The notes under the pieces were generated by a model. The model was given only the letters and a program-made list of their open reading frames with translations, made no database searches and had not been told where the DNA came from. Made by a program: the position numbers and the translations under genes. This document shows positions 1 to 5,027 of a DNA stretch of 6,684 nucleotides, piece after piece (positions within the stretch are counted from its first letter, which is position 1; every line of letters starts with the position of its first letter). This stretch comes from an uncultured Lachnospiraceae bacterium (GTDB lineage: Bacteria; Bacillota; Clostridia; Lachnospirales; Lachnospiraceae): contig USKC01000175.1 in the NCBI GenBank assembly GCA_900555195.1, positions 1 to 6,684 on the forward strand, read 5' to 3'.

Positions 1-506
1 GCCCCGTATTTTTCCACCAGGTGGGACGCAACCGCCTTAATGAAATCATGCCATTTATCATAATCCTTCGGAGGGCAGGTCCAGCCTACCTCTTTGTACT
101 GATTATAGGAATCCCAGTTTCCGTTCACAGGCGTCAGATAATTGGTATCCACCAGAGCCTTGGGCATAAAGCCCAGTTCAATAAAAGGCTTGTTTCCAGT
201 CTCCATATAGGCGTCTACGATCTTATCATAATAGGTAAAATCATAAACAGGATTACCTTCCGCATCCTCCCAGTAGATGTTGGTGGAGCCGAATTTATAT
301 GTTCCGTGGCAGTTTCCCGTACAGAACATGAAATGGGTCCGGAAATAGTACGGCGCATCCCCCAGCGCTGCGAACTTCTTAAGGAGCTCGATTCCTTCCG
401 GAATATAGGTATAATTGCATTCGTCATACCCGATCCATCTCCACAGATGCTCCTGCGTGCCAAGGGACGTTTTGGCATCTACTTTGACATTTACCTTCTT
501 GCTCAT
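1..506 (-). CDS. GH39-family glycoside hydrolase (beta-xylosidase-like), N-terminal part; gene continues past the left edge
   Basis: The visible 168 residues start at ATG 506-504, 10 bases after a GGAGG at 517-521. There is no signal peptide or membrane segment, so the enzyme should be cytoplasmic. Resemblance to GH39 beta-xylosidases is clear from memory of the family: LWRWIGYDE near residues 21-29, a YFRTH strand at 54-58, NPVYDFTYYDKIVDAY at 85-100, then KPFIELGFMPKAL (106-118) and PPKDYDKWHDFIKAVASHLVEKYG at the end. GH39 enzymes are retaining glycosidases that release xylose, or sometimes other sugars, from the non-reducing end. The Asn-Glu-Pro acid/base motif normally lies about a dozen residues further on and the nucleophile much later, so both are outside the window and activity cannot be judged. 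The N-terminal part (GYDE, the GSTNIYWED segment) fits a non-XynB GH39 subgroup. It lies 17 bases after the oppF-type gene, so it is the last visible gene of the operon and probably acts on imported oligosaccharides. Confidence 0.87.
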   Translation of the reverse strand, partial: MSKKVNVKVDAKTSLGTQEHLWRWIGYDECNYTYIPEGIELLKKFAALGDAPYYFRTHFMFCTGNCHGTYKFGSTNIYWEDAEGNPVYDFTYYDKIVDAYMETGNKPFIELGFMPKALVDTNYLTPVNGNWDSYNQYKEVGWTCPPKDYDKWHDFIKAVASHLVEKYG

Positions 507-516
507 TTCCCCGCTT

Positions 517-521
517 CCTCC
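517..521 (-). promoter_or_regulatory. Ribosome binding site of the GH39 gene
   Basis: On the minus strand this reads GGAGG, 10 bases before the ATG at 506. It sits in the 17-base gap after the TAA of the upstream ATPase gene and supports translation of the GH39 gene as a downstream cistron of the same mRNA. Confidence 0.75.
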
Positions 522-523
522 GT

Positions 524-1567
524 TTAATTATGATTTTTTATTTTCAATTCCCCTATGCCGTCCAGCTTCAGTTCGTCCGCAAAATGACAGGCGACGAAAT
601 GGCCCGGCGCTGCCTCTTTCAGGGAAGGGCATTCTTTCTTACAGCACTCCTGCGCGTACTTGCATCTGGGATGGAAACAGCAGCCCGTAGGCAGATTCGC
701 CGCGTTCCCAACCTCGCCCGGAAGCATGATGCGCTCGTTCTTTACTGTGGGATCCGCGATGGGAATGGCGGACATCAGAGCCTCCGTATACGGATGCTTC
801 GGATGATAGAACAGTTCCTCCGTCTCCGCCAGTTCCACCACTCTTCCCAGGTACATCACGCATACCCGATCTGAGATATGCTCCACAACGCTCAGGTTAT
901 GGGCGATAAACATATATGTAAGATCGTATTCTTCCTTCAGTTCCTGCAGCAGGTTCAGTATCTGCGCCTGGATGGACACATCCAGTGCAGATACTGCTTC
1001 GTCCGCCACGACAAACTTCGGCCCCAGTGCCAGCGCCCTGGCGATGCCGATCCTCTGTCTCTGGCCGCCGCTGAACGCGTGAGGATATCTGTTCAGATGC
1101 TTTACTTCTAGGCCTACCTTGCTGATCAAGTCGCGCACCCGGTCAGTGATCTCATCCTCCGTATATTTCGCCAGCCGCATGGGTTCCGCCACGATATCAA
1201 AAATCGTCATCCTGGAATTCAGGGACGTATAAGGGTTCTGGAAAATCATCTGGATATATCGCCGCATCGCCCGCAGTTCTTTTTTCCCTAGAGCTGTAAA
1301 GTCGATTTCCTTCCCGTCGAAATTGAACTTTACCGTCCCGTCGGTAGGTTCCAGAATGCGCAGGATCGTCCTCCCCAGCGTCGTCTTGCCGCAGCCGGAT
1401 TCCCCGACCACCCCCAGCACTTCGTTCTTCTTAATCGACAGGGTAACATCATCCACCGCCTTTACCAGGCCGACCTGCTTCTTGGTGATGCCCTTTTCAA
1501 TAGGATAATATTTCTTCAGCCCGGTAATTTCAAGCAACGGCTTTTCTTTTTTTTCCACTTCCGGCAT
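524..1567 (-). CDS. OppF/DppF-type ABC transporter ATP-binding protein (second ATPase of the importer)
   Basis: This cytoplasmic ATPase pairs with the OppD-type ATPase to power import. From the chosen start (347 residues) it has Walker A GESGCGKT at 55-62, Q-loop Q110, signature FSGGQ at 165-169, Walker B FVVADE ending at E190, D-loop SALD at 193-196 and switch His223. DEAVSALD replaces the more usual DEPVSALD. The C-terminal oligopeptide_HPY region (HPYTEAL onward) ends in a Cys-rich stretch (C296, C297, C302, C308, C309, C313, C327), which binds a [4Fe-4S] cluster in some studied homologues. An in-frame ATG at 1597 would add 10 residues (MLYGSGRERQ), but its nearest AAGGAG is 20 bases away. 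ATG 1567 has GGAG six bases upstream and gives a family-like N-terminus, so I prefer it. The gap to the oppD-type stop is 54 bases. The start region has further oddities, described separately. Confidence 0.93.
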   Translation of the reverse strand: MPEVEKKEKPLLEITGLKKYYPIEKGITKKQVGLVKAVDDVTLSIKKNEVLGVVGESGCGKTTLGRTILRILEPTDGTVKFNFDGKEIDFTALGKKELRAMRRYIQMIFQNPYTSLNSRMTIFDIVAEPMRLAKYTEDEITDRVRDLISKVGLEVKHLNRYPHAFSGGQRQRIGIARALALGPKFVVADEAVSALDVSIQAQILNLLQELKEEYDLTYMFIAHNLSVVEHISDRVCVMYLGRVVELAETEELFYHPKHPYTEALMSAIPIADPTVKNERIMLPGEVGNAANLPTGCCFHPRCKYAQECCKKECPSLKEAAPGHFVACHFADELKLDGIGELKIKNHN

Positions 1568-1611
1568 TTGTCTCTCCCTTCCGCTGCCGTACAGCATGTT
1601 TTCTTTTTCAT
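1516..1611 (-). other. Possible 31-codon ORF with a strong ribosome binding site, overlapping the oppF-type start out of frame
   Basis: The best Shine-Dalgarno in this junction, AAGGAG at 1618-1623, overlaps the oppD-type stop and is six bases from an ATG at 1611, not from either oppF-type start. That ATG opens a Lys/Cys-rich reading frame (MKKKTCCTAAEG..., 31 residues) ending with TGA at 1516-1518. Its frame runs across the A8 run at 1547-1554. A -1 slip at A-AAA-AAG would place ribosomes in the oppF-type frame at codon GAA 1546. It could be a translational coupler, a frameshifted extended N-terminus, or chance. The peptide itself resembles nothing I recognise. Confidence 0.25.
1574..1579 (-). 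promoter_or_regulatory. Ribosome binding site that decides the oppF-type start
   Basis: The minus strand reads AGGGAG here, with the core GGAG ending six bases before the ATG at 1567. No comparable site lies at normal distance from the alternative in-frame ATG at 1597, so this site favours the shorter 347-residue protein. Confidence 0.6.
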
Positions 1612-1621
1612 ATGGCGCTCC

Positions 1622-2617
1622 TTATATCTTCTGATGATGGAAGCACCTTACGAAATGACCGGGTTCCACCTCGATATAGGGAGGCACACCTTTGCTGCAT
1701 TCCTCCGACCGCTCCAGACAGCGGGAACAGAAACCGCATTCCTCCGGCGGATCAAGCGGGACAGGAACGTTTCCTTCGATCGCGTTCAGCTTATCTCCTG
1801 TCTTCTGTCCCAATACCGGCATGGAGCGCAGCAGCCCCTGAGTATACGGATGGATCGGGTTTTTGAAAATCGTCTTCGCCGACCCGCTCTCCACCACGCG
1901 GCCCAGATACATCACCGCGATGGTATCCGCCATTTCCGCGATAACCCCCATATCGTGAGTGATGTAGATGATCGACATGTTGTATTCCTTCTGGAAATGC
2001 TTCATCAGATCGGTAATCTGCGCCTGCACCGTCACATCCAAGGCGGTGGTAGGCTCGTCCGCGATCAGGATCTTGGGGCGGTTTACCATGGCCAGAGCGA
2101 TCATCGCCCTCTGGCACTGGCCGCCGGACATCTGATGCGGATAGGAGACGAATTTTTGCTCCGGGTTCGGCATTCCCACCGCTTTCAGCATCTCCATGCA
2201 CATCTCTTTCGCCGCTTTTTTATCCTTCTTCTCCTGATGCACCATCACCGCTTCCATCATCTGTGCCCCGATGGTGTATACCGGAGACAGGCTTGCCATA
2301 GGCTCCTGGAAGATCATGGAAATATCCTTGCCGCGCAGCTTTCGTATCTCTTTACTATCCGGCGCATATTTCACCAGATCCACTGGCCCGTTTCCATCGT
2401 CATAGAGGATTTCCCCTCCCAGCGTCTTGCCAGGATGCTGCACCGTGCGCAGGATGGAATGGGCTGTCACGCTCTTTCCGCAGCCGGATTCCCCGATGAT
2501 GCCGATCGTCTCGTTCCTTTTCAGGGAAAAGCTCATATCATCCACAGCCTTTAGAGTGCCGTTCTCCATACTGAAATAGGTTTTCAGGTTTTTTACCTGT
2601 AAAATATAATCATTCAT
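1622..2617 (-). CDS. OppD/DppD-type ABC transporter ATP-binding protein (first ATPase of the importer)
   Basis: A complete 331-residue protein of normal family length, cytoplasmic and bound to the permease pair. Visible motifs are Walker A GESGCGKS at 42-49, Q-loop Q104, signature MSGGQ at 163-167 followed by Cys168 where Arg or Met is common, Walker B ILIADE at 183-188, D-loop TALD at 191-194 and switch His221. The C-terminal oligopeptide_HPY region begins at HPYTQGLL (256-263). Its cysteines keep the family C-x5-C-x6-C pattern (C294, C300, C307) with C325 in GHFVRC, plus one extra Cys at 297. In several homologues these ligate a [4Fe-4S] cluster near the membrane. The start at 2617 has GGAGGAGGG just upstream, overlapping the end of the oppC-type gene; the gap is 14 bases, so the two are translated together. 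All catalytic residues are present. Confidence 0.95.
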   Translation of the reverse strand: MNDYILQVKNLKTYFSMENGTLKAVDDMSFSLKRNETIGIIGESGCGKSVTAHSILRTVQHPGKTLGGEILYDDGNGPVDLVKYAPDSKEIRKLRGKDISMIFQEPMASLSPVYTIGAQMMEAVMVHQEKKDKKAAKEMCMEMLKAVGMPNPEQKFVSYPHQMSGGQCQRAMIALAMVNRPKILIADEPTTALDVTVQAQITDLMKHFQKEYNMSIIYITHDMGVIAEMADTIAVMYLGRVVESGSAKTIFKNPIHPYTQGLLRSMPVLGQKTGDKLNAIEGNVPVPLDPPEECGFCSRCLERSEECSKGVPPYIEVEPGHFVRCFHHQKI

Positions 2618-2631
2618 CGTTAACCCTCCTC

Positions 2632-3753
2632 CTATTTATACGGATCCGCCGCATCTCTCAGGCCGTCTCCCACGAAGTTGAACGCCAACACAGCGATAAC
2701 CACGAACAAGCCAGGGATCATCATCCAGGGATACATGGATATGGTACTGATGCTCTGCGCATCCTGCAGGAGCACGCCAAGACTGACGATGGGAGCGGAA
2801 AGCCCGATTCCCAGGAAGCTTAAGGACGTCTCTGACAGGATCATGTTGGGAATAGCCAGCGTCACGTTTACGATCAGGTAACTGGTAAAGGACGGTAGCA
2901 AATGCCTTGAAATAATGTATCCGTCCGTAGCGCCCGATACACGCGCCGCCGTAACGAAATCCTCGTTGCGCAGCTCCAGCAGCTTTCCTCTCACTACCCT
3001 GGCCAGAGAAGTCCAGCCGATCAGAGAAAGGATGATAGTGATCGCAAAATAGGTCTGCAGGGACGACCAGGTGCTCGGCAACGCCGCCGCCAGGGACATC
3101 CACAGCGGAATGCTGGGCATGGACATCAGGAATTCAATAATTCGCTGAATAACCGTATCAGCAACCCCTCCGTAATAACCGGAGATACCTCCGAACAGGC
3201 ATCCCAAAATGAAGGTAAAGAATACGCCCACAAGGCCGGTACTTAAGGAAATCCGCAGCGCGCTCATAACTCTTGAGTACAAGCAGCGTCCCGAAGCGTC
3301 CGTACCGAACGGGAAAAACACATCTTCCTCCGGCGTACCAAAGAAATGAATGTCTCCCGGAATGAAGCCAAGCAGCTTATAAGGATCGCCGTGATAGAAA
3401 AACTGCAGGTAGTGCTTCTGGGAAGTATCCTCCACATAATACTTCCTCCAGGTCACCGGATCCTCTTCCATCTTCTTGCCATAAACAAAAGGCCTCAGGG
3501 AGAAATTCCCCTCCTCGTCCACAAAATGGATCTTGGTGGGTGCCATGCTGATAGCCGTGGTGCTTCTTTTGGCGGTATCCTGGGTAGCGAAGAACTCGCT
3601 GAAAATCCCCAGCGTATAGAGGATCACCAGGATAACAAAACCCACCATCGCCAGCTTGTGTTTTTTGAATTTTCTCCAGATCAGCTTGCCCTGGCCTTCC
3701 ATGTACATTGCGTCTTCCCCGGCAAGCTGTTGTTTTTTCTTCTTCTTAAACAT
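2632..3753 (-). CDS. OppC/DppC-type ABC transporter permease with a long extracytoplasmic insert
   Basis: A 373-residue inner-membrane permease that forms the channel with the OppB-type subunit. A Lys-rich cytoplasmic N-terminus (MFKKKKK) leads into TM1 at about residues 33-55. A polar loop of about 110 residues follows before the conserved FPFGTDASGR at 147-156, then five more hydrophobic segments. The cytoplasmic EAA loop that docks on the ATPases is at about 268-287 (TAARVSGATDGYIISRHLLP), and the conserved C-terminal FVGDGLRDAADP is at 360-371. Most OppC/DppC proteins are near 300 residues; the excess here sits in the TM1-TM2 loop, outside the membrane, where it could contact the binding protein. 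AAGGAG at 3765-3770 is 11 bases from the ATG. The gap to the oppB-type stop is 21 bases. The family makes it a dipeptide, oligopeptide, nickel or oligosaccharide permease; neighbours favour oligosaccharide. Confidence 0.94.
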   Translation of the reverse strand: MFKKKKKQQLAGEDAMYMEGQGKLIWRKFKKHKLAMVGFVILVILYTLGIFSEFFATQDTAKRSTTAISMAPTKIHFVDEEGNFSLRPFVYGKKMEEDPVTWRKYYVEDTSQKHYLQFFYHGDPYKLLGFIPGDIHFFGTPEEDVFFPFGTDASGRCLYSRVMSALRISLSTGLVGVFFTFILGCLFGGISGYYGGVADTVIQRIIEFLMSMPSIPLWMSLAAALPSTWSSLQTYFAITIILSLIGWTSLARVVRGKLLELRNEDFVTAARVSGATDGYIISRHLLPSFTSYLIVNVTLAIPNMILSETSLSFLGIGLSAPIVSLGVLLQDAQSISTISMYPWMMIPGLFVVIAVLAFNFVGDGLRDAADPYK

Positions 3754-3774
3754 GTCCCCTTCTTCTCCTTTCCT

Positions 3775-4758
3775 CTACTGCAGCCGAATTCTGGGATCTA
3801 CCACTACCAACAGGATATCGGAAAGGAAGGTTCCCACAATGGTGATCGCCGTCAGCATCAGGACGCTCGTCCCGGCCAGATACATATCCTGCGACAGGAG
3901 CGCGTTATACAGTAGCGAACCGACCGTCGGAATGTCCAGCACGATCGCCGTTACCGTGGCGCCGGACACGATGCCGGGCAGGATGCTTCCAATGGAACTG
4001 ATGATCGGGTTTAGAGCCACGCGCACCGGATACTTGTAGATCATCTTGTTTTCCTTCAGGCCTCTGGCCCTCGCCGCCACCACATAGGGCTTCTTCAGCT
4101 CATCCAGCAGCGTGGCGCGCAGGATACGGATTACCTGGGCCATGCTGGCAAGCCCGATTACAATGACCGGGATAGGAAGATGCTTGCACAGATCCCACAG
4201 CTTCGCCAAGCTCCACGGAGCGTTCTGGAATTCCGGAGAAAAGAAGCCGCCTACGCTGAGGCCAAAATGTCGGTTGCTGTAGTACATCAATATCAGGGCC
4301 AGGAAAAAACTGGGAGTAGCCAAGCCCACAAAGCCCAGGATCGACGCCAGGTAATCACCGATGGAATACTGGTGCCTGGCCGAATAGATACCGATGGGAA
4401 TCGCTACCGCATAAGCAAAGAGCAGGGTGATCACGGAAAGTACGATCGTCATCGGCATACGGGTGGCGATCAGATCCCTCACCGGCTGCTTCCACTGGAA
4501 AGATTCGCCGAATTCCCCCCGGAACATGTTGGCCATCCAGAAGAAGTACTGCTGCCACATAGGCTTGTCCATGCCATACTGCTGACGCAGGCTTTCCACT
4601 ACGGATGCGTCCACATTACCCATCTGCTGCTGCAGGTTGGAAATGTAGGACGTCAGATAATCGCCCGGCGGCAGCTGAATCACGACGAACGCGAATACAG
4701 ACATGATTGCCAGAAGGACGATCATATAGATAAAACGTTTCAGAATGTATTTTCCCAT
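3775..4758 (-). CDS. OppB/DppB-type ABC transporter permease
   Basis: A complete 327-residue inner-membrane permease, the partner of the OppC-type subunit. It has TM1 at about 8-28 ending in the family's hydrophobic-then-PPGD turn, the extracytoplasmic RQQYGMDKPMWQQYFFWMANMFRGEFGESF region (about 58-87), TM2 near 101-125, TM3 near 136-160, TM4 near 194-212, the ATPase-docking EAA loop at about 225-246 (AARARGLKENKMIYKYPVR), then two final TM segments. The C-terminal DPRIRLQ matches the usual DPRIR ending, so it is full length. The ATG at 4758 is 10 bases after AAGGAGGG (4769-4776). It is the first of four closely spaced transporter genes and follows a 269-base structured spacer after the binding-protein gene, so its expression may be set separately from that gene by RNA processing. 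Confidence 0.95.
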   Translation of the reverse strand: MGKYILKRFIYMIVLLAIMSVFAFVVIQLPPGDYLTSYISNLQQQMGNVDASVVESLRQQYGMDKPMWQQYFFWMANMFRGEFGESFQWKQPVRDLIATRMPMTIVLSVITLLFAYAVAIPIGIYSARHQYSIGDYLASILGFVGLATPSFFLALILMYYSNRHFGLSVGGFFSPEFQNAPWSLAKLWDLCKHLPIPVIVIGLASMAQVIRILRATLLDELKKPYVVAARARGLKENKMIYKYPVRVALNPIISSIGSILPGIVSGATVTAIVLDIPTVGSLLYNALLSQDMYLAGTSVLMLTAITIVGTFLSDILLVVVDPRIRLQ

Positions 4759-4768
4759 TCCCTCTTAT

Positions 4769-4776
4769 CCCTCCTT
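4769..4776 (-). promoter_or_regulatory. Ribosome binding site of the oppB-type gene
   Basis: The minus strand reads AAGGAGGG, 10 bases before the ATG at 4758, within an A/G-rich unpaired stretch just after the last hairpin of the spacer. A second weaker AGAGGGA sits directly before the ATG. Confidence 0.7.
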
Positions 4777-4812
4777 TTTCTTTTTGGGACAGCGCAGCCC
4801 CTCCGGAAAGAG

Positions 4813-4854
4813 CCCGAAAGCGGAAGGCCCCTCATTCCCTCCCGCTTTACCGGG
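4813..4854 (-). other. Hairpin with direction-specific wobble pair upstream of the oppB-type gene
   Basis: Bases 4817-4827 pair with 4838-4848 (11 pairs, 10-base loop). The pairing extends through CCCG 4813-4816 with CGGG 4851-4854 across a two-base bulge. Position 4824/4841 is an A-C mismatch if the plus strand is transcribed but a G·U pair in minus-strand RNA, so the fold suits the operon transcript. No U-tract follows, so it is not a canonical terminator. Confidence 0.6.
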
Positions 4855-4883
4855 GCAGCGCCGCCCAAAATGGGCGCGCTGCC
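4854..4883 (-). other. GC-rich hairpin in the spacer
   Basis: GGCAGCGCCGCCCA at 4854-4867 is complementary to TGGGCGCGCTGCC at 4871-4883 with one bulged base and a three-base loop. This is a very stable stem. On the operon strand it is followed by CCGGTAAAGC, not by a U-run, so it looks like an RNA stabiliser or processing structure rather than a terminator. Confidence 0.65.
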
Positions 4884-4904
4884 GTCCGTTTGCAACGGGT
4901 CGCC

Positions 4905-4935
4905 AACCGTCCCGCCAGGAACCGGCGGGACGGTT
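4905..4935 (-). other. Perfect 12-base-pair hairpin in the spacer
   Basis: AACCGTCCCGCC at 4905-4916 and GGCGGGACGGTT at 4924-4935 are exact reverse complements around a seven-base loop. On the minus strand the stem is followed by GGCGACCCGT with no U-tract. On the plus strand only TTT follows. It lies about 90 bases after the binding-protein stop codon and could block 3'-to-5' exonucleases from degrading that message. Confidence 0.7.
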
Positions 4936-4964
4936 TCCGCATATAACTGCTTTTTCCGCATATA
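4934..4964. repeat. Two copies of a 12-base direct repeat, TTTCCGCATATA
   Basis: Identical copies lie at 4934-4945 and 4953-4964, 19 bases apart start to start, in the short AT-rich part of the spacer next to the GC-rich hairpins. The second copy also forms the left arm of a six-base-pair inverted repeat, TCCGCA 4955-4960 with TGCGGA 4969-4974. The repeat could be a protein-binding site pair or a local duplication; there is no further evidence for either. Confidence 0.5.
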
Positions 4965-4974
4965 TCTCTGCGGA
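4955..4974 (-). other. Short hairpin nearest the binding-protein stop codon
   Basis: TCCGCA (4955-4960) and TGCGGA (4969-4974) pair around an eight-base AT-rich loop. On the operon strand it is followed by AAAAAGC, not U, so it does not read as an intrinsic terminator. It is the first of four consecutive stem-loops after the binding-protein gene. Confidence 0.4.
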
Positions 4975-5027
4975 CTTACTCTTATCGCCGCTTTTTCTGC
5001 AGCATTACTACTTCGTCCTCAGACTTG

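Noticed and set aside
21..527. Plus-strand open frame opposite the GH39 gene
   Set aside because: The minus strand over the same bases gives a clear GH39 N-terminus with a ribosome binding site. The plus frame is its shadow.
1595..1597. In-frame ATG at 1597 as the oppF-type start
   Set aside because: No ribosome binding site at usual distance, and the ten extra residues do not resemble family N-termini. It remains possible but less likely than 1567.
1568..2554. Long plus-strand open frame of 328 codons antisense to the oppD-type gene
   Set aside because: It is His/Arg-rich with no domain I recognise, has no good ribosome binding site, and mirrors codon bias of the clearly real minus-strand ATPase.
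2581..2604. Small inverted repeat CAGGT/ACCTG with flanking TTTT/AAAA inside the start of the oppD-type gene
   Set aside because: It lies over codons for the conserved LQVKNLK strand of the ATPase fold, and the stem is only five base pairs plus A-T pairs, so coincidence with coding is the simpler reading.
4854..4935. The two strongest spacer hairpins as intrinsic terminators
   Set aside because: Neither is followed by a U-run on either strand. Partial termination by another mechanism cannot be excluded, but the standard signal is absent.
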